A stretch of DNA of 64,000 nt from Iodobacter arcticus (GTDB lineage: Bacteria > Pseudomonadota > Gammaproteobacteria > Burkholderiales > Chitinibacteraceae). Under the pieces are notes generated by a model, which was not told where the DNA came from, ran no database searches, and worked only from the letters and a program-made list of their open reading frames with translations. Below are positions 1-8,211 of this stretch, piece after piece. The stretch spans positions 124,001 through 188,000 of the forward strand of contig NZ_JBHTBQ010000044.1 in NCBI RefSeq assembly GCF_042664895.1, in the 5' to 3' direction. A program made the translations under genes and the position numbers. Position 1 is the first letter of the stretch; each line of letters begins with the position of its first letter.

Positions 1-85
1 CCTTAAGTAAATAGATTTAATCCAAGCGCAATCTTTGATTGATCATCAATACCCCACCGGATGCTTTGCCTTGCGTTTTATTCTG

Positions 86-469
86 ATGCTATTCATTCAA
101 ATATATAAAAAATATATATCCCCCTACAAGGGCTTTTGCTGCGCCTATCACGTCCATACGGGTAGAGCCAGCTGCTCCACACTGGGTTTTCGTGCGATTC
201 GCAGGCATGGTGCATTTACAGGCCTTGCGGTGCTTAGGCAGCGTATGGCCCGTTGCGGGCAAGTTTATCGGCGGCATGCTCCTCTGCAACGTCGCCCGCC
301 CATCGCGCAAAGAGGGGATTGCGATTGCGACCTCCCCGGCAATATCAGCTTTAGCAGCTTTAGCGATGCGTGTGATTGCCTAAGCTGCTGCAATGGCTGC
401 GACTGGCCGAGGCGTAAACAGAAATCAGCGAATGCCCCGAAGAAACAGTCTCGCTGGCGGCGTCAATAA
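86..469 (+). CDS. YidD-like membrane-insertion efficiency factor family protein
   Basis: The N-terminal part carries the YidD-type core: IYKKYISPYKG, then Cys-rich segments and SCSTLGFRAIRRHG, then a basic stretch. YidD proteins are small, membrane-associated and thought to help YidC/Sec insertion. This member belongs to a longer, cysteine-rich branch with a C-terminal tail containing CDCD and CLSCCNGCDW followed by a basic end. The reading frame is open from a TTG at 35, but ATG 86 places the start directly before the conserved core, so it is preferred. It is not next to rnpA-yidC as classical yidD is. Family call is by motif resemblance; the role of this branch is inference. Confidence 0.65.
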   Translation: MLFIQIYKKYISPYKGFCCAYHVHTGRASCSTLGFRAIRRHGAFTGLAVLRQRMARCGQVYRRHAPLQRRPPIAQRGDCDCDLPGNISFSSFSDACDCLSCCNGCDWPRRKQKSANAPKKQSRWRRQ

Positions 470-499
470 AAACGATAGCCCTATGGAACTTTACACATC

Positions 500-1732
500 A
501 TGAAACACCATATTTTATCTTTAGATGGCGGCGGTGCATGGGCGCTCATTCAAGTTAAAACACTGATTAAACTTTATGGTGCCAATACCCGTGGGCACGC
601 TGTTTTAAAGCACTTTGATTTAGTTGCCGCTAATTCGGGCGGCAGCATTGTAGCGGCAGCGTTGATTGAAGATTTCACCTTGGCAGAGATACTCGCCCTC
701 TTTACCAGCGAGTCACAGCGGCGAACCATATTTAGCGAATTACCTTGGTATAAGAAATTAAACCCTTCGAGTTTGTTTTTTCCCTTGCCACGGTTTTCTA
801 CCGCAAAAAAATATCAAGCATTAATCGCTGCATTTACGCAGTACGGCTCTAAATGGATGCGTGATATTCAAATCATGGGCAAAAACAACCAGCCCATTTT
901 ATTTATGTTTGTAAGCTACGATTATGACAGGGATCGCGCCAAATTCTTTCGCTCATGGCCAAGCCTTGCTGGCTCAGTGACCTCACCCTATGTCGATATA
1001 TCGCTGATCGATGCCGTGCATGCATCCAGCAATGCGCCCATTCAATTTTTTGACCAACCTGCTCAAATAGCGGGTGGGCAATATTGGGATGGCGGCTTAA
1101 CAGGTTATAACAACCCCGTATTAGCCGCGGCAGCCGAAGCGATTGCTGCTAATTGGAAAAAAGATCAAATTGCTATTTTAAGCATCGGCACGGGCAGTGC
1201 CATGCTGCCATTGCTAAACACCCGAAAAAACAATGAATCGAGCACGCTATTTAAAGAACCACAAATATCATCCATTCAAAACGATATTAAAAAAGTAGCT
1301 GCCACTATTTTGGCCGATCCGCCTGATTCACACACCTTTCTGGCTCATTTATTAATGGGTGGGCGTTTACCATTAGCGATGGATGAATGCCCTATTATCG
1401 ACTCTGGCCTTGTTCGATTGAATCCCTTGATTCAACCGCGCGGCAATAGCCAGGAGGGCTGGGTACTTCCTGATGGCTTTGATGAAGTGCAATTTAAGCG
1501 CCTTATCAATCTGGATATGGCCGTTATTGCGCAGGCCGACATTGATTTAATTGTGCATTTTTGCGAATTATGGATGCAAGATAAGGTCCATAATCAAGCC
1601 ATACGTGCTGGCAAAGATTTTATTTGCGAAATTGGCTTTGCCCGTTTCTCAGACGCCATTGAAAAATGGCAAAGCTACACCCTTACCCCACTTACAGGCC
1701 AACATCATGACCACAGCAGGCAACTACTCTGA
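500..1732 (+). CDS. Patatin-like phospholipase
   Basis: A 410-aa patatin-fold acyl hydrolase, expected to release fatty acids from phospholipids. The oxyanion loop DGGG is at residues 9-12. The nucleophile elbow reads ANSGG with Ser46 in place of the usual GxSxG, and the catalytic Asp lies in WDGG near residue 198, followed by the family motif NNP. The Arg normally following DGGG is Trp here. No signal peptide is visible, so it is probably cytoplasmic. The gene end overlaps the DUF1232 gene by 26 bp, which suggests co-translation. The elbow Gly-to-Ala change is unusual but Ser and Asp remain, so activity is plausible. The upstream ribosome-binding site is weak. Confidence 0.85.
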   Translation: MKHHILSLDGGGAWALIQVKTLIKLYGANTRGHAVLKHFDLVAANSGGSIVAAALIEDFTLAEILALFTSESQRRTIFSELPWYKKLNPSSLFFPLPRFSTAKKYQALIAAFTQYGSKWMRDIQIMGKNNQPILFMFVSYDYDRDRAKFFRSWPSLAGSVTSPYVDISLIDAVHASSNAPIQFFDQPAQIAGGQYWDGGLTGYNNPVLAAAAEAIAANWKKDQIAILSIGTGSAMLPLLNTRKNNESSTLFKEPQISSIQNDIKKVAATILADPPDSHTFLAHLLMGGRLPLAMDECPIIDSGLVRLNPLIQPRGNSQEGWVLPDGFDEVQFKRLINLDMAVIAQADIDLIVHFCELWMQDKVHNQAIRAGKDFICEIGFARFSDAIEKWQSYTLTPLTGQHHDHSRQLL

Positions 1733-2036
1733 CGACGACTTTTGGCAAAAGCTCAAGTCCTTCGCTCTAAAAGCAGGCAAGGAAGTCATTGAGAAAGCAC
1801 TTTGGCTTTATTACGCAGCTCAGCGCCCTGAAACCCCTGCATGGGCAAAAGCCATTATTTTTGGTGCACTTGCATATTTTATTCTGCCACTGGATGCCAT
1901 TCCGGACGTGATTCCTGTGGCGGGTTTTAGTGATGATCTAGGCGCACTCGCCGCTGCAATTGGCATGGTTTCCATGTATATCACGGCAGATATTAAAGTG
2001 CGGACTGCGCAAAAATTACAGCAGTGGTTTACTTAA
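1707..2036 (+). CDS. DUF1232 (YkvA-type) small membrane protein
   Basis: A 109-aa protein whose centre matches the DUF1232 signature: a hydrophobic run containing AYFILPLDAIPDVIPVAG, followed by FSDDLGAL. These proteins are small, membrane-associated and of unknown function. The frame is open further upstream inside the patatin gene, but ATG 1707 gives the normal family length and a 26-bp overlap with the preceding stop. The overlap suggests both proteins come from one message. Family call is firm; function is not known. Confidence 0.8.
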   Translation: MTTAGNYSDDDFWQKLKSFALKAGKEVIEKALWLYYAAQRPETPAWAKAIIFGALAYFILPLDAIPDVIPVAGFSDDLGALAAAIGMVSMYITADIKVRTAQKLQQWFT

Positions 2037-2053
2037 TCTTCGAGAAAAAACCG

Positions 2054-2527
2054 ATGAGTATTCAAGCCATTCGATTTGAACAGGGCAAGCCCATGTTGCT
2101 GGGGGGCTTAAGACAACAACATGGTTTTGCTGAATCAAGCCAAAGCCAGCCTGAGCAATGGCGGCAGTTTCACTCGCTTTTACCCACCCTTGGTCAGCAA
2201 GGATCCTTCGTTTATGGCGTAATGTGTGGCCATGATCCGGCGCATGGCTTTGAATACATGTGCGCCATTGAAGTGGCGTCTTTGCAAGGTTTACCAAGCA
2301 ATCTAGGGCGAATGCGTATCGCCAGCCAACAATACGCCGTGTTTTTGCATCGCGGCTCTGCCTTAAGCCTCGGCGCAACGTGGTTGGCGATTTGCAATGA
2401 ATGGCTAGCCAACTCCGATTATCAATCTGCACATCAGCCTGATTTTGAAGTTTATGATGCGTCTTTTGATTGGAATGCGGGCATAGGTGAGATTGAAATC
2501 TGGATTTCAATTATTAAAAGAAGTTAA
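2054..2527 (+). CDS. GyrI-like / AraC effector-binding domain protein
   Basis: A 157-aa stand-alone effector-binding domain. The pattern MSIQAIRFEQGKPMLLGGL at the start and the ending with DFEVYDASFDW and EIEIWISI match the GyrI-like small-molecule-binding fold, as found in free-standing regulators of the SbmC/GyrI type and in integron-associated effector-binding proteins. There is no DNA-binding domain. ATG 2054 is chosen over an in-frame ATG at 2024 because it begins the conserved strand and does not overlap the upstream gene. It probably binds a hydrophobic or cationic compound; the ligand is unknown. Confidence 0.65.
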   Translation: MSIQAIRFEQGKPMLLGGLRQQHGFAESSQSQPEQWRQFHSLLPTLGQQGSFVYGVMCGHDPAHGFEYMCAIEVASLQGLPSNLGRMRIASQQYAVFLHRGSALSLGATWLAICNEWLANSDYQSAHQPDFEVYDASFDWNAGIGEIEIWISIIKRS

Positions 2528-2667
2528 ATTTTTTATGGATATTTACTATAAAGCGCCTCATTGCCAATTGAAAATGGCAAAATAAACCGATTAATTGAAT
2601 ACTAGCCTGTGCCTTATTCTGCACCAAGTAATCGAGCACAATCGGTGGAGCCAATGAGTTAAACAGA

Positions 2668-2838
2668 CCTAATTATGATTCTTGCTTACTGGACTCTGCG
2701 TAGATGAATTTCTTGAGTGAGCGATTTAGTTTTTGAATTTGTAGGGCGGGTGAAACCCGCGAGCGATACCAAATAAATACGCGGGTTTCACCCGCCCTAC
2801 AATATTTATAATGTTGTTGAGCAAGCGGCAGAGTCAGG
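2668..2838. mobile_element. 171-bp MITE (copy 1) with internal palindrome
   Basis: The ends are imperfect inverted repeats (left CCTAATTATGATTCTTGCTT; right the complement of a related sequence ending in CAGG). The centre (2741-2800) is a near-perfect palindrome beginning GTAGGGCGGGTGAAACCCGC. The same 171-bp sequence occurs inverted at 32195-32365, and the ends match those of the 168-bp element inside the integron (25301-25468). It encodes nothing. AAACAGA occurs at 2661-2667 and 2840-2846, close to both ends. It fills much of the 450-bp space between genes; the rest of that space shows nothing recognisable. Confidence 0.8.
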
Positions 2839-2977
2839 CAAACAGATTAAATATCAGTATGCCTGCCCTCAATAAAAATCATCACTGAGTAGCGATTTGA
2901 GTGCCTGCTCTCTACACTGGATTGGGCAATCCCCATCAACGCTGCAAGATCTTTTCAATTAGACCGAGGGCCAAACC

Positions 2978-3373
2978 ATGAGCCGCAAGATTTTTGTAAA
3001 TATCCCAGTTAAAAACCTAGCAGCATCCCTTGTATTTTTCAAAGCGCTTGGCTTTAGTTTTAACCCTCAGTTTTCTGACAGCAGCGGCAGCGGTATGATT
3101 GTGTCTGATGACATTTTCGTCATGTTATTAGATGAAGTAAGATTTCAAACCTTTACGCCCAAGACGATTTGCAATGCGCATACCCATACCGAAATGCTGC
3201 TTTGCCTATCGTGCGACAGCCAAAAGGAAGTGGACGAGATGGTCACCAAAGCAGTAGCTGTTGGTGGAACAATTTATAATGATCCGCAAGATCACGGATT
3301 TATGTACGCGCATGGCTTTCAGGATTTAGATGGGCATATTTGGGAGCTGGTTTATATGAAAGACACTCTTTAA
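2978..3373 (+). CDS. VOC family protein (glyoxalase/bleomycin-resistance fold)
   Basis: A 131-aa protein with the paired beta-alpha-beta-beta-beta pattern of the vicinal-oxygen-chelate superfamily: KIFVNIPVKNLAASLVFFKALGFSF at the start and DLDGHIWELVYM at the end, the latter carrying the terminal metal-ligand Glu of the fold. The length fits one VOC monomer that would dimerise. Members include glyoxalases, dioxygenases and drug-binding proteins; the sequence does not decide between them. ATG 2978 lies 7 bp after a GAGGG ribosome-binding site. It stands alone between a MITE and a phosphatase remnant. Confidence 0.85.
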   Translation: MSRKIFVNIPVKNLAASLVFFKALGFSFNPQFSDSSGSGMIVSDDIFVMLLDEVRFQTFTPKTICNAHTHTEMLLCLSCDSQKEVDEMVTKAVAVGGTIYNDPQDHGFMYAHGFQDLDGHIWELVYMKDTL

Positions 3374-3427
3374 AAATTGAGTTTTAATCAAAACCCCGCC
3401 AGCCAAGCCATTACTCTGCAAACACTC

Positions 3428-3596
3428 ATGATCGGCGATCGTGCAGTCTTCACATATCAATGGTTTAAATGCTTGCGGTGTGCTCTGGGGCTATGGCTCT
3501 TTGAGCGAGCTTGAGGCAGAATCTCCCTCTTGCATCCTTACAAAAGCCAAAGAGCTTGGCCTATTTCTTAGCAAGACGCCTCAGCCCGCTTTTTAA
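3428..3596 (+). pseudogene. C-terminal remnant of a HAD-family phosphatase (Gph-like)
   Basis: The first frame reads MIGDR, the HAD motif IV region. After a frame change, the segment 3459-3596 reads NGLNACGVLWGYGS, then SELEA and a final helix ending in a TAA at 3594-3596. GVLWGYGS followed by an EL-containing helix is typical of the end of phosphoglycolate-phosphatase-like HAD proteins. The part before motif IV is missing and the two pieces are out of frame, so this is a decayed 3' fragment. It lies between the VOC gene and pdxJ. Confidence 0.6.
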
Positions 3597-3637
3597 CACC
3601 CTGCACTACTTGCCTTATTAAAAGAAAACCAATCACT

Positions 3638-4396
3638 ATGACAACGCCGACTCATCATTGCGCCCTTTCCATAAACGTCAACAAAGTAGCGCTGCTACGT
3701 AACACCCGCCATTTGGGGATTCCAAGTGTCGTGAAAGCCGCGCAAATTTGCCTTACCGCTGGCGCGCAAGGGATTACGGTTCACCCCCGCCCTGATGCAC
3801 GTCATATTCGTAGCGATGATGTTAGCGATTTAGCCACCTTACTCAAAAGCTGGCCACAAGCGGAATACAATATTGAAGGCAACCCCACTCAAAATCTGAT
3901 GGATTTTATCCGTGAGTTTCGCCCACATCAGGCTACCTTTGTGCCCGATAGCGAAGAGCAGTTCACCTCGAATGTAGGTTGGAATCTACCCGCCGATATG
4001 GATCGCTTACGCCCCTTAATTGCAGAATGCAAAGCACTGGGTGTGCGCATTAGCCTATTTATGGACCCAAACCCCGCCGCGATGCCGTTTGTGGCCGAGC
4101 TTGGCGCTGATCGTGTCGAGCTTTATACCGAAACCTATGCCAATGCTTATGGCACAGATACAGAAGAACAAGTTTTGGCAGACTTTGCCGCCACAGCCCA
4201 GGCCGCTCTGGCATTAGGACTGGGCATCAACGCGGGGCACGATTTAAATCGTGACAATTTAACGTGCTTTTTGCGTGCTGTGCCCGGCGTGCAAGAAGTA
4301 TCCATCGGCCACGCCTTTATTGCCGACGCGTTAGAGCTGGGGTATACGAAGACGGTAAGCGAATACCTGAAATGCATTCAGGATGCTTACGATTAA
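3638..4396 (+). CDS. pdxJ: Pyridoxine 5'-phosphate synthase PdxJ
   Basis: PdxJ condenses 1-deoxy-D-xylulose 5-phosphate with 3-amino-2-oxopropyl phosphate to form pyridoxine 5'-phosphate, the last ring-forming step of the DXP-dependent vitamin B6 route, in the cytoplasm. The 252-aa TIM barrel shows SINVNKVALLRN at the N-terminus, GITVHPRPDARHI, the glutamate motif YNIEGNP, VELYTETYA, and GINAGHDLN with the phosphate-binding SIGHAFI near the end. Length is normal for the family. In many proteobacteria pdxJ follows recO; here it does not and appears to be a single gene. Confidence 0.96.
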   Translation: MTTPTHHCALSINVNKVALLRNTRHLGIPSVVKAAQICLTAGAQGITVHPRPDARHIRSDDVSDLATLLKSWPQAEYNIEGNPTQNLMDFIREFRPHQATFVPDSEEQFTSNVGWNLPADMDRLRPLIAECKALGVRISLFMDPNPAAMPFVAELGADRVELYTETYANAYGTDTEEQVLADFAATAQAALALGLGINAGHDLNRDNLTCFLRAVPGVQEVSIGHAFIADALELGYTKTVSEYLKCIQDAYD

Positions 4397-4423
4397 CAGC
4401 AGATATTACGCAGTAAAGACCCA

Positions 4424-4510
4424 GATCTTGTGAGCCACGGAGGTCACAGGACACACGGAGTTTCACGGAGAAAACCTTATTTTGCTGTGTTTTTATCCGT
4501 GGTTCAAGAT
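4424..4510. repeat. Inverted-repeat element, CACGGAG type
   Basis: The arms ATCTTGTGAGCCACGGA and TCCGTGGTTCAAGAT pair with small mismatches around an interior containing repeated CACGGAG or CACAGGA words. It resembles the CACAGAG-rich inverted repeat at 33969-34019. It lies between pdxJ and the small lipoprotein gene and may act as a terminator or be a small dispersed element. Confidence 0.5.
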
Positions 4511-4550
4511 GTGGGTTCAATTCGAAATTCCCTTACAACACAGGCACATC

Positions 4551-4724
4551 ATGAAATCACTTTTTGTCGTCCCTCTTTTCATCGCCCTAAGCGCCTGCGG
4601 CCCCAGCCCGACTCCGCATAAAATTGCCGAGCCACAACGTGAAGCTTTAGAAAAAGCCAAGGAAGTCGAAGGTATCGTGCTTAAACAAGCGGCAGAGCAA
4701 GCCTCCGCGGCAGAAAACAATTAA
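4551..4724 (+). CDS. Small lipoprotein
   Basis: A 57-aa protein starting MKSLFVVPLFIALSACGP: a short basic start, a hydrophobic core and a lipobox LSAC with Cys16 as the lipidation site. The mature part is short and helical, rich in Glu, Lys and Ala, ending in AENN. It is expected to be anchored to a membrane facing the periplasm. The frame is open upstream, but the lipoprotein signal fixes the start at ATG 4551. No family is recognised. Confidence 0.6.
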   Translation: MKSLFVVPLFIALSACGPSPTPHKIAEPQREALEKAKEVEGIVLKQAAEQASAAENN

Positions 4725-4800
4725 GATGGCAATCCTTCTCTATCTAAATAATGGCAAACACGACAGAATGTTCGGTTGATCATTGCCCTGCTTACACTCC

Positions 4801-6036
4801 ATGCCCGCCACTCCCGCCCTTATTACGCAACTCACTTGGCGTACCCTGCTATTACCACTGGCCTTAGTGCTGTTCGAGTTCTCCACCTATATCGCTAACG
4901 ATATGATTTTGCCAGGGATGCTGGCGGTGACGTATGAATTTAACGCAGGCCCGCAGTGGATCCCTACCTCGATGACGGCCTATCTAGTGGGCGGTGCGTC
5001 TTTGCAGTGGCTGCTAGGGCCGCTATCTGATCGAATTGGCCGCAGACCAGTGATGTTAACGGGCGTGATGTTTTTTATTTGCATGTGTCTGCTCACGCTG
5101 CTTACCCGCTCTATTGAGCAGTTCATTGTGCTGCGAGTCTTCCAAGGTATCGGCATGTGTTTTATTGGCGCGGTGGGCTATGCGCTGGTGCAAGAATCCT
5201 TTGACGAGAAAACTGCAATTAAAGTGACTGCACTGATGGCGAATGTGGCGATGATTGCCCCTTTGCTCGGCCCCCTCGCTGGCGCGATCATGATCGAATT
5301 CGCGCCGTGGCGGATGATTTTTGTCGTGATTGCAGCGGTTTCTTTTGTGGCATTTATTGGCCTCTGGCATGCCATGCCTAAGGTCACACCCGCCAAAGCG
5401 AATACGCCATTCACTTTCAGCGCAGTTTGGCAAGATTACAGAAAGGTATTTAGCAACACCCACTTCTTAACGGGTGCATTGGCTATGGGCTTATGCAGCG
5501 TGCCTTTGCTCACCTGGATTGGTATTTCGCCCGTAATCTTAATTAAAGATGCGGGCCTTTCTCCGATTGAATTTGGCTACTGGCAAATGCCGGTTTTTGG
5601 TGCTCTGATTATTGGCAATTTCACACTGGCTAAATTAAGTAACTATCTGCCGGTGCGCCGTATGATTGGCCTAGGGTTAATTCCGCAGCTCTTTGGTTTA
5701 GCTTATTGTTTTATTAGTATGATTATCGCGCCTAGTCACTATATTTCATTGGTGATCGGCATCAGCTTCTATGCCTTTGGTTGCGGCTTGGTTAATGCCG
5801 GGCTATTCAGATTGGTGCTTTTTTCCAGCAATGTGAGCAAGGGCACGGTAGCCGCCGCATTTGGCATGATCACCATGGGCGTTTACTCCTTAGGCATTGA
5901 AGGGATTAAAGCCGGTCATTTATTGGCAGGCAATCGCTTCTTTGCTACCGCCCTCCTTATTGTTGGCGCAATTTTTGTGATTTCTTTAAAACGATTTATG
6001 GATAAGCACCAGCGCATTGAGGCACTCAAGGCCTGA
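4801..6036 (+). CDS. mdfA: MFS multidrug/H+ antiporter, MdfA (Cmr) type
   Basis: A 12-helix major facilitator of the DHA1 group, closely similar in pattern to E. coli MdfA, which exports cationic and neutral drugs in exchange for protons. Starting at ATG 4801, Glu26 and Asp34 fall exactly where MdfA has its two key helix-1 acidic residues (FEFSTYIANDM). Motif A is present as GPLSDRIGRRP, with SMTAYL before it. An in-frame TTG at 4783 is a less likely start. The stop overlaps the mnmC start by 1 nt (TGATG), so the two are translationally coupled, although no functional link is known. Substrates cannot be told from sequence. Confidence 0.88.
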   Translation: MPATPALITQLTWRTLLLPLALVLFEFSTYIANDMILPGMLAVTYEFNAGPQWIPTSMTAYLVGGASLQWLLGPLSDRIGRRPVMLTGVMFFICMCLLTLLTRSIEQFIVLRVFQGIGMCFIGAVGYALVQESFDEKTAIKVTALMANVAMIAPLLGPLAGAIMIEFAPWRMIFVVIAAVSFVAFIGLWHAMPKVTPAKANTPFTFSAVWQDYRKVFSNTHFLTGALAMGLCSVPLLTWIGISPVILIKDAGLSPIEFGYWQMPVFGALIIGNFTLAKLSNYLPVRRMIGLGLIPQLFGLAYCFISMIIAPSHYISLVIGISFYAFGCGLVNAGLFRLVLFSSNVSKGTVAAAFGMITMGVYSLGIEGIKAGHLLAGNRFFATALLIVGAIFVISLKRFMDKHQRIEALKA

Positions 6037-7769
6037 TGTCTACCCCTCATGATTTCTTAGCCCGTCATCATTTACCAAGTCGCTGGCAAGGCAAAGATCG
6101 CTTTGTGATGTTGCAATTTGATTTTGCTAATGGCATGGGTTTTTTGCAGGCATGGCAGGCGTGGCGGCAAGATCCGCAACGCAGCCAACGCCTTTATTAT
6201 TTTGCCATGATCAAAGAAGCGGATTTAACCGCCTGCCCGCAGCCAGAATTGGCAGGCTTGCATGCCGAACTAGCCAGTCAGTGGCCCGCATTAAAACGCG
6301 GTTTTCAGCGCATTCATTTAGAAAACGGCTCGCTGATTCTCACGCTGATGTGGGGCGAGCCACTGGCGCAGCTACGCAGCTTGAATGCCACACTGGATGC
6401 GGCAGACATCAACACAGACAATCTAAGCGCTGCGCACTACAAAGCCCTATGGCGCTTATCGAGCGCCAATACACGCATAGTCACCCACCACAAGTCCGGT
6501 GAAGCGCATTTAAAAAGCGCGGGCTACGCCATGGTGGATTTTGGCGACTACCAAGCAGGCCAGTGCTCGCGCCCGCCTTTCGACAAAGCGCCCCAACACC
6601 CTCGTCACGCCATGATTATTGGCGCAGGCCTAGCCGGAACCAGCATCGCCGAGCGCTTGGCTGCCCGTGACTGGAAGATTGATTTACTCGAAGCGCAAGA
6701 CGAGATTGCCAGTCAATCATCGGGCAATCACGCAGGGCTATTTCACCCTAGCGCTAGCCGTGATGATAATGCACCCGCCCGCTTAAGCCGTGCAGGCTGC
6801 GCAGAAACTCGGCAACACTTGGCGCGATTGCAAAATGCGGGCTTAGAGGTTTTCTTTGGCATAGATGGCATTTTGCAAGTAGCAAAAGATGATGAGCAAG
6901 CTCTGCTTATGCAGGAAATCGCTCAAGACTTGCCCGTCGAGGTATTGAGCTGGGTAGCGCAAGACACGGCCATGCAACTCTTAGGCGAGCGCCCGAGCCA
7001 TGGCGGCTGGTGGTTTCCGCAGGGAGGCTGGGCCAATCCTACCAGCGTATGCCATGCCAACCTTAGGTCTGAGCAGATACAGCTACGCTGCAATAGCCGT
7101 GTTGCACAGCTCGTGCAAACAGGTGAAGGCTGGCAGGCACGGGATGCACTCGGCTATCTATTAGCTGCGGCTCCTGTTCTGATCGTTGCCAACGCCACCG
7201 AAGCCTTAGCACTCTTGCCCAAGCTGGAGCTGCCCTTGAGCAAAACACTGCGTAGCACTACCCTCATCCCTGCATCTGACACGCCTCAACACAGTTTAAC
7301 CGGCTCTGGCTATATCACGCCTGCATTTAAAGGCTATCGCTGCATTGGAGCCGCCGAAGTACGGGGTAATGATCTCACCAGCGCCGAGCAGCGCAATCTG
7401 GCTGAGCTGCAAGCCCTGTTGCCTGAGCTTGCCCCAGTTCAAAGCGTGGGCAGCCGCGTCTGTTTTCGCCCCAATAGCTTAGATCGGCTTCCTTTAGTCG
7501 GCGCTTTACCAGACCCACAAAATATCAAGACTGCAATCCATCAGCTCCATCAGATACCAAGATTAAAAGGGGCTTATGCCTTACTAGGATTAGGCTCGCG
7601 CGGGTTAAGCTGGGCAATGATTGCGGCAGAGGCGCTGGCGTGCCAGCTAAATGGCGATCCCGCCCCTCTTGAATCCGACTTACTACACGCGATTGATCCT
7701 GCCCGATTTTTGCTTCGTAAATATCGGCAAGGGCTAAATGAGCAGCAAGCCAAGATCAAGCCTCAATAA
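6036..7769 (+). CDS. mnmC: tRNA 5-methylaminomethyl-2-thiouridine synthesis protein MnmC, N-terminal domain degenerate
   Basis: The C-terminal two thirds is the FAD-dependent oxidoreductase domain of MnmC: the dinucleotide-binding motif IIGAGLAGTSIAERLA near residue 190, SGNHAGLFHPS, PQGGW, and LGLGSRGLSWA near the end. This domain removes the carboxymethyl group from cmnm5s2U34 in tRNA. The N-terminal 180 residues align in outline with the methyltransferase half (WQAWR, the TLMWGE strand) but lack the SAM-binding GFGTG motif (FANGMGF here) and the FLDGF segment before the catalytic region. At 577 aa it is shorter than the 668-aa E. coli enzyme. Start is fixed by the 1-nt overlap with mdfA. 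Confidence 0.85.
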   Translation: MSTPHDFLARHHLPSRWQGKDRFVMLQFDFANGMGFLQAWQAWRQDPQRSQRLYYFAMIKEADLTACPQPELAGLHAELASQWPALKRGFQRIHLENGSLILTLMWGEPLAQLRSLNATLDAADINTDNLSAAHYKALWRLSSANTRIVTHHKSGEAHLKSAGYAMVDFGDYQAGQCSRPPFDKAPQHPRHAMIIGAGLAGTSIAERLAARDWKIDLLEAQDEIASQSSGNHAGLFHPSASRDDNAPARLSRAGCAETRQHLARLQNAGLEVFFGIDGILQVAKDDEQALLMQEIAQDLPVEVLSWVAQDTAMQLLGERPSHGGWWFPQGGWANPTSVCHANLRSEQIQLRCNSRVAQLVQTGEGWQARDALGYLLAAAPVLIVANATEALALLPKLELPLSKTLRSTTLIPASDTPQHSLTGSGYITPAFKGYRCIGAAEVRGNDLTSAEQRNLAELQALLPELAPVQSVGSRVCFRPNSLDRLPLVGALPDPQNIKTAIHQLHQIPRLKGAYALLGLGSRGLSWAMIAAEALACQLNGDPAPLESDLLHAIDPARFLLRKYRQGLNEQQAKIKPQ

Positions 7770-7923
7770 AGCAAGGAATGCTCATTAGCTGAGCTATTTT
7801 CCCAAATTTTTCCATTTGTGATTGAATGTTACCGAACGTATCCGTTCAGCGGATTTCCTAAAATTAAACCCTTACAGCCCTCGTCTGCGCTCTATTCTGC
7901 AAATACAGAACAGGAGAATGATC

Positions 7924-8211
7924 ATGCGCAGAATGATTCCTTTGTTGCTTCTGGGGCTAGGCCTCATTCAGCCCCCTGCCTATGCCGACATCAATGACAT
8001 CCTTGGTTTGCAACAGGCCATTAATGCTTTTTGCGGTTTAAAGATGAATGTCATTCTGGTGGACGAATCGCATAGCAACCCGCCTTGCATCATGAGCTAT
8101 TCCGAAGGCTGTGAAGAAACTCAACCCGACAGCCCGCAAAGCTGTCAGGTGGTCCTAAAAGGTCAGGAAGATAAAAACACCGAGGGCAAGGTGGTGAGTG
8201 TGTCATGGTAG
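7924..8211 (+). CDS. Small secreted protein of unknown function
   Basis: A 95-aa protein with a signal peptide: MRRMIPLLLLGLGLIQ then PPAYA, a likely signal peptidase I site. The mature part has several Cys residues (FCGL, PPCIM, GCEE, SCQV) that could form disulfides in the periplasm. ATG 7924 is chosen because the ribosome-binding site AGGAG lies 7 nt before it; an earlier ATG at 7918 is too close. The end overlaps the convergent MocR gene by 9 bp. No family is recognised. Confidence 0.6.
   Translation: MRRMIPLLLLGLGLIQPPAYADINDILGLQQAINAFCGLKMNVILVDESHSNPPCIMSYSEGCEETQPDSPQSCQVVLKGQEDKNTEGKVVSVSW

Noticed and set aside
2016..2510. 164-codon minus-strand frame opposite the effector-binding gene
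   Set aside because: Low-complexity shadow with no start context; the plus-strand protein has the GyrI-like pattern.
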